NCBI RefSeq assembly: GCF_003611465.1
Contig: NZ_RAXV01000026.1
Location: 1-55,434, forward strand
Reading direction: 5' to 3'
DNA length: 55,434 nt
Origin: Acinetobacter tianfuensis
GTDB taxonomy: Bacteria; Pseudomonadota; Gammaproteobacteria; Pseudomonadales; Moraxellaceae
The stretch's first letter is position 1; every line of letters begins with the position of its first letter. Shown piece by piece: positions 18,535 through 26,376 of this stretch. Made by a program: the position numbers and the translations under genes. The notes beneath the pieces are model-generated. The model was not told where the DNA came from and made no database searches. It saw only the letters and a program-made list of their open reading frames with translations.

Positions 18535-18693
18535 ACCTCAGATGGCCAGCTCAAGCAGCAGCACCTAAAAACTGTTGCCTGAGCAATTGATTTTTATAGT
18601 AAATAAGATGAACAACACAGACTCACTTACATTCTGAACAGAAAATTTAATGCAAGGCCGCTGAACTTGTATTAAAATTAATGCATATTTTTT

Positions 18694-18719
18694 AGGTGTT
18701 GCTCGTCAACGCCTTTTTT
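18694..18719 (+). promoter_or_regulatory. Terminator-like hairpin in the hpt leader
   Basis: AGGUGUUG pairs with CAACGCCU (one G-U) around a five-base loop and runs into six T's, 24 bp before the hpt start. A plausible promoter, CTGAAC at 18661 with a 17-bp spacer and CATATT at 18684, would start the transcript at or next to the hairpin. It could be the end of an upstream transcript or an attenuator. No purine riboswitch core was recognised. Confidence 0.6.
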
Positions 18720-18743
18720 ATTTTTGCTTTTAGGTATCTACCC

Positions 18744-19271
18744 ATGACAGTCCAAATGAGCGTGATGATTTCCGCTGAAGAAATTCAAGCTAAAGTGCAA
18801 GAGCTGGGCGCTAAAATTGACGCACACTATGCCAACAGCGATAAAGAATTGGTGCTGATCGGCCTGCTGCGCGGTTCTGTAATTTTCATGGCGGACTTAT
18901 GCCGCACAATCTCTAAACCTCATGAATTAGATTTCATGACCGTATCCAGCTATGGCGGCGGTACGGTATCAAGCCGTGATGTAAAAATTTTAAAAGACCT
19001 TGATGGCGAAATCCGCGATAAAGATGTTTTAGTGGTTGAAGATATTATTGACTCTGGCAATACACTCAGCAAAGTACTTGAAATTTTGCAAACACGCGCA
19101 CCAAACTCAATTGAACTTTGCACCCTAGTCAGCAAACCGTCACGCCGCGAAATTGAGCTTGACGTAAAATTCCTTGGTTTTGAAGTTGAAGATAAGTTTA
19201 TTGTCGGTTATGGCTTAGACTATGATCAAAAATACCGCCATATACCATTTATTGGTGAAATCGGTCTTTAA
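18744..19271 (+). CDS. hpt: Hypoxanthine phosphoribosyltransferase
   Basis: Transfers phosphoribose from PRPP to hypoxanthine (and possibly guanine), making IMP/GMP in purine salvage. The 175-residue protein contains LIGLLRGSVIFMADL, the flexible loop SYGGGTVSSRDVKIL and the PRPP-binding signature VLVVEDIIDSGNT near residue 105, then the family C-terminus YDQKYRHIPFIGEI. The start is ATG 18744 with AGG nine bases upstream; the open frame reaches 48 bases further but overlaps the leader hairpin. Terminator downstream. Confidence 0.96.
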   Translation: MTVQMSVMISAEEIQAKVQELGAKIDAHYANSDKELVLIGLLRGSVIFMADLCRTISKPHELDFMTVSSYGGGTVSSRDVKILKDLDGEIRDKDVLVVEDIIDSGNTLSKVLEILQTRAPNSIELCTLVSKPSRREIELDVKFLGFEVEDKFIVGYGLDYDQKYRHIPFIGEIGL

Positions 19272-19286
19272 GATTCGATATGCATT

Positions 19287-19311
19287 AAAAAACGGCCGAA
19301 GGCCGTTTTTT
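19287..19311 (+). terminator. hpt terminator
   Basis: AAAAAACGGCC and GGCCGTTTTTT pair around a GAA loop just past the hpt stop codon. Confidence 0.9.
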
Positions 19312-19457
19312 ATTTCTTAGATTAGTTTTTTAAATTTTCACTGAACAAAATCACAACAGTTTTTAGCTGAATTCGGCTTTTTAAAGCAGCAGATCTCACT
19401 CAAGATAGAATTGAACACGATGTAAAAACAAATACATGATAAGAAAGGAGAACACAT

Positions 19458-19715
19458 ATGTGGTCACTTATTGTTGCGATTGTAGTTGGTTTTATTGCGG
19501 GCCTGATCGCCCGAGCAATCCATCCCGGTGAAGACAAAGCTGGATTTATTGTAACAACCTTATTAGGTATTGCCGGTTCTTTACTCGCCACATACGGCGG
19601 ACGCCTCTTAGGCTTATATGGTGAAAACTCAGCTGCAGGCTTTATCGCCTCTGTTATAGGCGCGCTGATTATTCTGTTTATTTATAATATGATCACTAAA
19701 AAATCCAGCGCATAA
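19458..19715 (+). CDS. GlsB/YeaQ/YmgE-family stress membrane protein
   Basis: An 85-residue, three-helix inner-membrane protein of the transglycosylase-associated (GlsB/YeaQ/YmgE) family, often stress-induced. The signature VGFIAGLIARAIHPGEDKAGFIVTTLLGIAGS is near residues 9-41, a second glycine-rich helix follows, and the C-terminus is IYNMITKKSSA. AAGGAG lies eight bases before the ATG. It is monocistronic with its own bidirectional terminator. Exact function is unknown for the family. Confidence 0.93.
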   Translation: MWSLIVAIVVGFIAGLIARAIHPGEDKAGFIVTTLLGIAGSLLATYGGRLLGLYGENSAAGFIASVIGALIILFIYNMITKKSSA

Positions 19716-19724
19716 GCCTCTAAA

Positions 19725-19752
19725 AAAATACCCGTTCGATGACGGGTATTTT
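19725..19752. terminator. Bidirectional terminator
   Basis: AAAATACCCGT and ACGGGTATTTT pair around a six-base loop, with A and T runs on the two sides, between the convergent GlsB-like and dsbC genes. Confidence 0.9.
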
Positions 19753-19763
19753 TTGTCTGCTGT

Positions 19764-20471
19764 TTATTTTTTCACAACCGTTTTAAAACGCTCTTCAATA
19801 TCAGCGGCAGGGTAGGCACCCATCATTTTTGCGCCATCTTCAAAGATCAGCGCAGGTGTGCCATTTAAGCCCAATGATTTTGCCAGCAGCATATTGCGTT
19901 CAATCGGATTTGCACAGCCTTTTTTAGTTTTAGGCTCGATGCCTTTGCTGATTAAATTTTCCCAAGCAAAAGCTGGATCTGACTCACAAAACACTTGCTT
20001 CGATGGAGCAACTGACTGCGGTTTCAGCGGCAAAATGAAAGTATAAACCGTGACATCTTTTAACTGATTCAGCTCTACTTCCAGCTGTTTGCAATACGGG
20101 CAATTTGGGTCAGAAAATACCGCCAGCTGGCGCTTGCCAGTCCCCCTTACGCTTTTGACGGCATCTTTCAAAGGCAATGCCTTCCAGTCAACTTGCCCAG
20201 GACGCAGCATCAGTGACTTCGTCAGATTAGTCTGATCCTTTAAACGGATCATGCTGCCGGCAATGACATATTCAGCATTTTCACTTACATATACCACAGT
20301 ATCGCCAGCAAAACCGCTGTATAGCCCTGGCATCTCTGTACTTTGCACATGTTCAATCTGCAAAGCAGGATATTTTTGTGTCAGCTGACGCTGAACAGAA
20401 GCAGCATCTGCCAAGGCCCATTGCGGCACCAATCCTGCCAACAGCAAAGCACACATTTTTTTAATCATCAT
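19764..20471 (-). CDS. dsbC: Thiol:disulfide interchange protein DsbC
   Basis: A periplasmic disulfide isomerase of 235 residues. It has a signal peptide (cleavage after ALA, near residue 22), a DsbC-type N-terminal dimerisation domain, a linker, and a thioredoxin fold with the active site FSDPNCPYCKQLE and the cis-proline loop GLNGTPALIF. A second cysteine pair (FCESD and KKGCANP) matches the structural disulfide of DsbC. Five further upstream codons are open; I choose the ATG at 20471 because the upstream start has no ribosome binding site. It probably forms a short operon with the CDF exporter upstream on the same strand, 94 bp away. Confidence 0.94.
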   Translation of the reverse strand: MMIKKMCALLLAGLVPQWALADAASVQRQLTQKYPALQIEHVQSTEMPGLYSGFAGDTVVYVSENAEYVIAGSMIRLKDQTNLTKSLMLRPGQVDWKALPLKDAVKSVRGTGKRQLAVFSDPNCPYCKQLEVELNQLKDVTVYTFILPLKPQSVAPSKQVFCESDPAFAWENLISKGIEPKTKKGCANPIERNMLLAKSLGLNGTPALIFEDGAKMMGAYPAADIEERFKTVVKK

Positions 20472-20564
20472 GATTACCATCGCCATATTAGTCGCATGAT
20501 TCTACTTTGTATTTATCTTCTGCATGCAGTTTTTTTCAGTTGTTTACATAGACATTGCAATGCA

Positions 20565-21533
20565 TCATCTTGTTTCACGTGGAACATCACCGTCCTGAGG
20601 CCTATTAATTTCAACTGAAATATGCACAATTTCATCATGTATAGATAAAGCCTGCCGCACCATATCTGCATTAAGAGCCTCAGCTGTTTCCAATGCCAAA
20701 ATACAAGAGAACTTCGCTTTTGCAACTTTCCATACATGCAGGTCTGTAATATCCGCTTTCACTGGCAAACCGGCAATCACCTCACGAATTTCCTCTGCCA
20801 CAGGATGATCCATTTCTGCATCCAGCAGTGTTTTGCCTGTTTCCTGCATGAGGCCCATAGCCCAGCGCGCAACCAATACAGCGCCCACCAACCCCAATAC
20901 GGCATCTAAGAAATCCCAGCCCCAATATTTTCCGGCAATCAGGGCAATAATGGCAAAAACCGAAGTGACAGCATCTGCAACCACATGCAAAAAGGCAGCT
21001 TTCTGATTTAAATCATGATGATGTTGGTGATGACCTGAATGACCGCTATGTCCATGATGCTCATGATGATGGTGGCTATGATCACCATCATGCAGCAGCC
21101 AAGCGCATGCAAGATTAATAAGCAACCCTAAAATGGCAATCGGAATCGCTTCGCTGTAATGAATGTGTACTGGGTTAAATAAACGAATGACAGATTGCAC
21201 CGCCATCAGCACCGCAACAGCCATCAGCAAAACCGAACTGCTGAAGCCGGCCAGAATTTCAATTTTCCATGTACCAAAGCTAAAACGGAAATCTTGAGCA
21301 TAACGGCGTGCAGCGCGGTAAGCCATATAGGCTAAACCCAAAGCCAGCACATGGGAACTCATATGCCAGCCATCGGCAAGCAAGGCCATAGAGTTAAAAA
21401 ACCAACCGCCGGCAATTTCTAGCAGCATCATTACTGCCGTTAAAATCACGGCAATTAAAATGCGCTTTTGCGCCAATGGATTACCTTGGTCAAACTGGTG
21501 GCTGTGATGACGTATAATTGAAGCCATATTCAT
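20565..21533 (-). CDS. dmeF: CDF metal-cation exporter (DmeF-like)
   Basis: A 322-residue cation diffusion facilitator that should export divalent metal in exchange for protons across the inner membrane. Six transmembrane segments are visible with the metal-site motifs ALLADGWHMSSH and HVVADAVTSVF, and a cytoplasmic loop between helices four and five is very rich in His (about residues 149-174). The His-rich loop and the divergent RcnR/FrmR-type repressor gene point to the DmeF (Co/Ni) group rather than zinc exporters. The last codons (VPRET) coincide with a parS-like site. Confidence 0.88.
   Translation of the reverse strand: MNMASIIRHHSHQFDQGNPLAQKRILIAVILTAVMMLLEIAGGWFFNSMALLADGWHMSSHVLALGLAYMAYRAARRYAQDFRFSFGTWKIEILAGFSSSVLLMAVAVLMAVQSVIRLFNPVHIHYSEAIPIAILGLLINLACAWLLHDGDHSHHHHEHHGHSGHSGHHQHHHDLNQKAAFLHVVADAVTSVFAIIALIAGKYWGWDFLDAVLGLVGAVLVARWAMGLMQETGKTLLDAEMDHPVAEEIREVIAGLPVKADITDLHVWKVAKAKFSCILALETAEALNADMVRQALSIHDEIVHISVEINRPQDGDVPRETR
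20571..20586. promoter_or_regulatory. parS-like site 1
   Basis: The 16-mer TGTTTCACGTGGAACA matches the chromosomal parS consensus (TGTTNCACGTGNAACA), the ParB/Spo0J binding site. It lies inside the final codons of the CDF gene. Two similar sites occur at 36331 and 53938. Confidence 0.85.
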
Positions 21534-21548
21534 TTTTCATTAAGATTA

Positions 21549-21571
21549 AATATACTCCCCAGCAGTATATT
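21549..21571. promoter_or_regulatory. DmeR/RcnR-type operator
   Basis: The inverted repeat AATATACT-ccccagc-AGTATATT lies between the two divergent start codons. Its TACT-C-rich-AGTA core is like the G/C-tract operators of RcnR/FrmR repressors, so it probably controls both genes. Confidence 0.7.
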
Positions 21572-21590
21572 TATTTTTCAGGAGCAATGC

Positions 21591-21857
21591 ATGAGCCATT
21601 TGCATCATGATAAAAAAATTTTAAACCGTGTAAAGCGCCTGCAAGGCCAGCTAAATGCTGTTGAACAGTCTTTGCTGCAGCCAGATGCAGAATGTATTGC
21701 TGTATTGCAGCAGGCAGCCGCAATTAAAGGCGCCGTAAATGGCCTGATGAATGAGCTGGTCGAAATGCATTTACGCCATCATGTATTGGGCGGACAGGTA
21801 AATATTGATGAAGCCGAACTGGCTGAATTTATGAAGCTGCTGAAACGTTATGCTTAA
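21591..21857 (+). CDS. dmeR: Metal-sensing repressor, CsoR/RcnR/FrmR family
   Basis: An 88-residue all-helical repressor of the DUF156 (CsoR/RcnR/FrmR) family. Conserved features are the N-terminal His-rich MSHLHHDKK, the RVKRLQGQLNAVEQSL helix, and Cys37 in PDAECIAVLQQAAAIKGAVNGL, followed by EMHLRHHV; the N-terminal His plus Cys plus His pattern is that of Ni/Co sensors (RcnR/DmeR), although formaldehyde sensors have similar residues. It is divergent from the CDF exporter with a palindromic operator between, which argues for metal sensing. A GGAG ribosome binding site precedes the ATG. Confidence 0.88.
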   Translation: MSHLHHDKKILNRVKRLQGQLNAVEQSLLQPDAECIAVLQQAAAIKGAVNGLMNELVEMHLRHHVLGGQVNIDEAELAEFMKLLKRYA

Positions 21858-21967
21858 GTTTCATTTGAAAATTGACCGGCCTCAAGGATATCTTTAAACT
21901 AAAAAATATTATTTTCTCATTATTTGCATTTTTCATTATAAATGCATCACCATTTTTGGTTTGAAGC

Positions 21968-23146
21968 ATGGCAAAATCTCAAAATTGGCGCCCTTTTTAT
22001 ATGGTTAGCCTTGCTCTGATTATGGGAACAATCGGCACAGCTCTGGCTAGCCCGCTGTATCCTATTTACCAAGGGCTCTGGCAGCTGCTGCCCAGTCAAA
22101 TTACTTATATTTTTGTTGCCTATATGTTTGGCTGTTTGGCGACACTGCTGTTTTTAGGCCGCGCCAGCAACAGTTTTGGCTTTTTACGCACGCTGCAGGC
22201 AGGCATGCTGTTTGTAATCGCAGGTTTAACTGTATCGGTATTTGCATCTAATGTGATTGTTTTGTCTGCTGCACGTTTTCTCATCGGCATCGCTTCTGGC
22301 CTAATTACCACCTCTGCCATGCTGGGACTCATTTACACCATTCCAGACAGCCATAAACAGCATGCGCCGCAAATCAGCTCGATTGTGACCGTGATTGGTT
22401 TTGGCTTAGGGCCTATTACTGGCGGGCTGATTGCACAATTTTCAGCGTGGCCGCTGATCATGCCTTATCTTCCAGTCATTTTAGGCGCTGTTATATGCGT
22501 TATAGGTTTATTCAGCATTAAACATCGGCCAGCGGAAACTCAAGCTTTTACAGCTGCGCCGCATTTACAATTACCAGAGCGGCAGTATCATCAAGAGTTT
22601 TATTTGGCAGGCATTACTGCCTTTTGCGCTTTTGCTGCTTTTAGCCTTTTTGCTTCGCTGGCGCCTTCATTTATTCAGGATATTATTCCATGGCATGGCC
22701 CGCTGGTCAGCGGGGCAACGATTTCCAGCATTTTGCTGATCTCAGCGATTGCACAAATTTACGCCAAACAAATAGCACCGCACAAAGTACTGAAGATGGG
22801 GCTTATTTCCTTTATTTTCGGCTATATCACTTTAAGCCTCTGCATGCTGCTGCAGTGGGGCAGCTTATTTTTTGTCAGTGTCCTCATGGCTGGAGCAGGC
22901 CATGGGCTGGGCCTCTTGGGCGCATTTGGCATCATTCACAGCATCAGCAATTCTGCTAACCGTGCAGCCGTCATGTCGACCTACTTATTTATTGGTTATT
23001 TGGGCACAATCGTCCCCATTATTGCCGTCGGGTTCCTAACAGATCATTTTGGTTTCAGCACCAGTATTATCTGTTTTTGCATTGCTATTGGACTGCTTTG
23101 CCTGATGCCGCTGCTGTTTAAAGCGCAAATTTCAGATACAGCTTAA
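21968..23146 (+). CDS. MFS transporter of unknown substrate
   Basis: A 392-residue, 12-helix major facilitator superfamily protein. The A-like loop FLGRASNSFGFLRTLQAG lies between helices two and three, and the exporter-like stretch GFGLGPITGGLIAQFSAWPLIMPY marks helix five. It resembles drug/metabolite exporters in general, but nothing points to one substrate. It stands alone, with a long terminator downstream. Before the mobile element inserted, the next feature would have been the 3' end of mnmE in convergent orientation. Confidence 0.85.
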   Translation: MAKSQNWRPFYMVSLALIMGTIGTALASPLYPIYQGLWQLLPSQITYIFVAYMFGCLATLLFLGRASNSFGFLRTLQAGMLFVIAGLTVSVFASNVIVLSAARFLIGIASGLITTSAMLGLIYTIPDSHKQHAPQISSIVTVIGFGLGPITGGLIAQFSAWPLIMPYLPVILGAVICVIGLFSIKHRPAETQAFTAAPHLQLPERQYHQEFYLAGITAFCAFAAFSLFASLAPSFIQDIIPWHGPLVSGATISSILLISAIAQIYAKQIAPHKVLKMGLISFIFGYITLSLCMLLQWGSLFFVSVLMAGAGHGLGLLGAFGIIHSISNSANRAAVMSTYLFIGYLGTIVPIIAVGFLTDHFGFSTSIICFCIAIGLLCLMPLLFKAQISDTA

Positions 23147-23160
23147 TTCAGTCCCAATTA

Positions 23161-23207
23161 AAAAGTGCCTTGTTTAGCCCAAGATTAGGCTTAACAAGGC
23201 ACTTTTT
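23161..23207 (+). terminator. Long-stem terminator after the MFS gene
   Basis: A 19-bp nearly perfect stem, AAAAGTGCCTTGTTtAGCC with GGCTtAACAAGGCACTTTT, ends in T's. It probably served as the bidirectional terminator between the MFS gene and mnmE before the insertion. Confidence 0.9.
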
Positions 23208-23242
23208 TGCTGCAATCAATTGCAGCAATTCATCAAACAGTC

Positions 23243-23260
23243 TTATTTTCCAATACAGAA
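23243..23260. repeat. att repeat, distal end
   Basis: TTATTTTCCAATACAGAA; read on the minus strand it still spells the codons F-C-I-G-K-stop. It matches the mnmE copy at 28490-28507 at 16 of 18 positions, so it is probably the displaced original mnmE end. Confidence 0.88.
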
Positions 23261-23366
23261 TGTATTATTAATATTTTAAATTATTAATATCAATAATTTA
23301 TAAATTTAATTTAAAGTCAGTGACTAAAAGGTGACTATTAAAAACAATGATAGAAATTTTCACTAA

Positions 23367-23419
23367 GGGGCTGTCTAGGATCAGAATAGAATAAATTACT
23401 AATCCTTATGTATAGCCCC
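23367..23419. repeat. 53-bp imperfect inverted repeat
   Basis: GGGGCTgtcta-GGAT...ATCC-ttatgtatAGCCCC forms a long interrupted hairpin just inside the distal att site. It could be a miniature or remnant insertion sequence end, or a structural part of the element. I recognise no IS family. Confidence 0.45.
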
Positions 23420-23612
23420 AAATACGCACTGTTTAGCGCCTATGCATCTTAGATCTTCCACCATATAAAAACATACTATTAGACCAAAACTGCTTATATG
23501 CGTGATTTAAAGCGAACTTATACTTAACAAAATGAAGATGCATTATTTATATATTTTTTATCTTAGTTTAAAAATAATAAGGCATTAAATTTTATTTTTC
23601 TTTAGAAATGGT

Positions 23613-23825
23613 GCTAATTTGCTAATTTTACGCTCTAATCCTTATAGATAAATACTTTCACGTTAGCAAACGGTTTGCTAATCGTTGCTAAAATTGCTAA
23701 TTATTTGCTAAAAATTGATAAAATTAGCAGTTTCTTTAGCAAAATTAGCAGGCATTAGCAGATGGATTGCTAAAACCAAAACCTTATACAGTAAGGCTTT
23801 GGCTATGATTTTAGCAAATTAGCAG
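23613..23825. repeat. GCTAA/TTAGC iteron array, putative replication origin
   Basis: At least 13 copies of GCTAA or its complement, most extended to WTTGCTAAWW, lie in both orientations within about 210 AT-rich bases next to the 3' end of the primase gene. Iterons beside a primase-helicase gene are how P4-type and many plasmid origins are built. Origin function is inferred from this position and pattern. Confidence 0.75.
23776..23802 (-). terminator. Primase operon terminator
   Basis: CCAAAaCCTTA and TAAGGcTTTGG pair with one mismatch around a five-base loop; on the minus strand TTTT follows. It lies inside the iteron array. Confidence 0.6.
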
Positions 23826-23829
23826 GTTT

Positions 23830-26265
23830 TTAGAGGGTTGGATTTTTTTCTATGTACTGCCTACCATTAATTAAGATATTTTTTATATAATTACAGTCCT
23901 CTAATTCCTGTAATGCTAAATTTAAAACATCTTTATTTTTTCTAAAAACCATAGGGGCATTAGTCTGTAACTTAGAACGCATGATCTTGGAATCCTTTTG
24001 CTTTGCTAACCAGTTCCATAATAGTTGGCTATGGGTTATTTCATTGGTTTCTAAATCAGCATATCTAATCCATTCAGCCAAAGAATGCCGTAACATACTG
24101 CAAGCCGACTGCATAATATGCGCCGTGATATATTGTTCTCCCTCAAAATAAGCCAATACCGTAGCCAAACGCCGTGCTAACTGGCTCGCACGACTCGCAA
24201 AAGGCTTAATAGATTCATACGGCTTACCTTTGGCTTGATTCAATTCACACTCATTATAAAAGTCTAAATCAATCTGATATGCCTCTGTGTCAAACTGTAT
24301 GACACGGCGTTTAAACACATCTATCGTGCCTGTATCATCCAAAACACGAGGTATCCCATCAGTATTAGCTAATTCCTTGCACCGTTCCCAATATCGGGTT
24401 AATCGGAGATCTTTATACATCAGTTTGGATTGCGCTCTAAACGCTGAATTCTGTTGTCTTTCACCTGCTAGGCTATCAGGTGCAGTGAATAGAAAACGAG
24501 GTAAAAAGCCTTGTTCACGCTTAATAGGATCTTTTAACTCACTGTTTAAAATTTCCCTTTGTCCTTGCAAGTTAAATGTTAAACGAACGCCATAGGCTGA
24601 ACCGCTACCGTTCTCATTTGACTTGGATCGCTGTCTTTGAACAAAGCCATCATCAAACAACTTGGTAAAGCCTCCCAATACACTATTCGCCGTATCGCTT
24701 TTCATACTGTGCCCACCAAAGAATTGAGCAGCTTCATCAGTATTAATTGAGCCATCACGGATGACTCTATCAATGTATAAGCCAGCTAATGATTCAAAGG
24801 TAATATCATTAAACATTGTATTAGGATCTTGAGGTCGTGGATTCTCTTGTTCAAATGCCTCTCTATTCGTCTTACCCTTTACAGATGCAGATCTTTGCTT
24901 CCATTTTTGCAAATCATCACCATACTGCTGCAATTGCATCTTACGAATATCTTTTAAAACCCTATCAGCTATATCTTTGCATGAGCTTTTACGGCTTCCA
25001 CTTCCGCCCTCAGTAATAAGAAATAAACTACAAGGCTCACCTTGTCCGTTAAAATCCATTGGCTTTGGTGCATTTACTTCCGCTTGAGCTAAATGCGATA
25101 GCGTTCCTAGTACACACATTACCGCCATTGCTATAGGGGCTTGTACATATTGAGCAATCGCCTCACTTGCTTCTCTAACAATGATCGGCAAATCTTGAAT
25201 AGGAAAAGGCGTAGCTTTTGATATGCTTTTTGATAAAGGAATGACCGCTTGCCAAGTATTGGTATCTTTCGCCTTAGATGGCTGTATAAGCCCCATAGAG
25301 GCAAGTACATCATTTACCGCCTGTAGTGCTTGGGCTTTATCCATACCACCATGTACAAGTAAATCAAAGCCATCACCGCCTATGGTTTCACACTCTGCAC
25401 CTTGACCACAAATAAACGTACCATTACCGCCTTGATTATCAAATCTAAAACGATCTTTACCCCCACACATCGGACACGGCGCATGTTCATTTTGATTGGT
25501 TGGCAATACATAACCCAACTTTCTAAAAATCTCATGCCATTGCCCATTTGCTTGTGATTTGGCTTGCTCAAAACTAAGAGGTATAATTGATAATGTGTTT
25601 AAGGTCGGTTGTGCTTGTCGTGCAATCGGCTTTTCTTTTTCTTCAATTTCTTGAACTGGCAATGACTGTACAAAATTAATCACTTCCTCAGCCGTGTAAT
25701 GTCTTTTATCCACATGAGCGACTCTAGTGATAAATGCTTCACCTTTTTGATGTTTAAACCCTGCAAGGCGCATAATTCTTGGTAAATCATGTATCCCCTT
25801 ATCCACACCATCATCCAAGAAATACGCAATCAATCTCTTTTGTAATGCTGTGAATTGATCAAGGGGAATATTGCTATTTTTATCTAATACCCAATAAGCA
25901 TGATGCTTACCTTTAGATGACTCAATAACCATATTGGGTGGCAAATCTAGGTTAACTAAATCACCAACACGCTCCATATTGACCGTATCAAAATCAACAA
26001 ATAGCGCACGTACACGAATAATATTTTCTGTTTTACGCCCTTTGCCATCGGTTTGATTAACCGTAACAAATACTCCTGCACCTTGCTCATTATTACGTGC
26101 CAGTAGGCTATAGCATTGGGCTAAAGTTCCACTGACAGTTTTTACAAGCGTTTTATCTTTGTGGTCTGCATGATCAGCCAAAGTCTGGAATGTAAAACTT
26201 TCACATTGACCAAGAAAATCAAGCATGTATTCCATTTCGTTTCGATCTATTAAAGGGGTAGTCAT
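23830..26265 (-). CDS. Primase-helicase fusion (RepB-like primase, Zn ribbon, DUF3987)
   Basis: An 811-residue replication protein of the integrated element. Residues 1-200 look like a RepB-type (AEP-fold) primase: the metal-binding FVDFD at 89-93, SSKGKHHAYW at 116-125 with the catalytic histidine, and DLPRIMRLAGFKH at 160-172. Residues 250-300 form a P4-type primase zinc ribbon with CPMC (264-267) and further cysteines at 286 and 292. From about 350 on it resembles DUF3987, a helicase-like domain; its P-loop at 420-428 reads GGSGSRKSS, with Arg in place of the usual Gly before Lys. A good GGGGGTG ribosome binding site precedes the ATG. It should start replication at the adjacent iterons (inference). 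Confidence 0.85.
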   Translation of the reverse strand: MTTPLIDRNEMEYMLDFLGQCESFTFQTLADHADHKDKTLVKTVSGTLAQCYSLLARNNEQGAGVFVTVNQTDGKGRKTENIIRVRALFVDFDTVNMERVGDLVNLDLPPNMVIESSKGKHHAYWVLDKNSNIPLDQFTALQKRLIAYFLDDGVDKGIHDLPRIMRLAGFKHQKGEAFITRVAHVDKRHYTAEEVINFVQSLPVQEIEEKEKPIARQAQPTLNTLSIIPLSFEQAKSQANGQWHEIFRKLGYVLPTNQNEHAPCPMCGGKDRFRFDNQGGNGTFICGQGAECETIGGDGFDLLVHGGMDKAQALQAVNDVLASMGLIQPSKAKDTNTWQAVIPLSKSISKATPFPIQDLPIIVREASEAIAQYVQAPIAMAVMCVLGTLSHLAQAEVNAPKPMDFNGQGEPCSLFLITEGGSGSRKSSCKDIADRVLKDIRKMQLQQYGDDLQKWKQRSASVKGKTNREAFEQENPRPQDPNTMFNDITFESLAGLYIDRVIRDGSINTDEAAQFFGGHSMKSDTANSVLGGFTKLFDDGFVQRQRSKSNENGSGSAYGVRLTFNLQGQREILNSELKDPIKREQGFLPRFLFTAPDSLAGERQQNSAFRAQSKLMYKDLRLTRYWERCKELANTDGIPRVLDDTGTIDVFKRRVIQFDTEAYQIDLDFYNECELNQAKGKPYESIKPFASRASQLARRLATVLAYFEGEQYITAHIMQSACSMLRHSLAEWIRYADLETNEITHSQLLWNWLAKQKDSKIMRSKLQTNAPMVFRKNKDVLNLALQELEDCNYIKNILINGRQYIEKNPTL

Positions 26266-26269
26266 TTAT

Positions 26270-26371
26270 TCACCCCCATAACGTAACTAGGCGATGAATC
26301 CCTAGAATGATAAGAATAAAAATTGTCCCATAAATCAGCCCTAAAGCTAAATCCAATAAAACCTGTTTCAT
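26270..26371 (-). CDS. 33-residue membrane peptide of the element
   Basis: Between alpA and the primase gene a short frame encodes MKQVLLDLALGLIYGTIFIL followed by IILGIHRLVTLWG, one transmembrane helix. It starts five bases after the alpA stop, within reach of the GGAGG that ends alpA, and its stop lies four bases before the primase ATG. The tight fit on both sides suggests a translationally coupled three-gene operon. I know no family for it. A membrane peptide of this kind might be a toxin, an exclusion factor or a replication-membrane anchor; nothing in the sequence decides between these. Confidence 0.65.
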   Translation of the reverse strand: MKQVLLDLALGLIYGTIFILIILGIHRLVTLWG

Positions 26372-26376
26372 GAGAA

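Noticed and set aside
23590..23829. CRISPR array
   Set aside because: The repeats are only 5-10 bases, irregularly spaced and in both orientations, so they fit iterons and not CRISPR.
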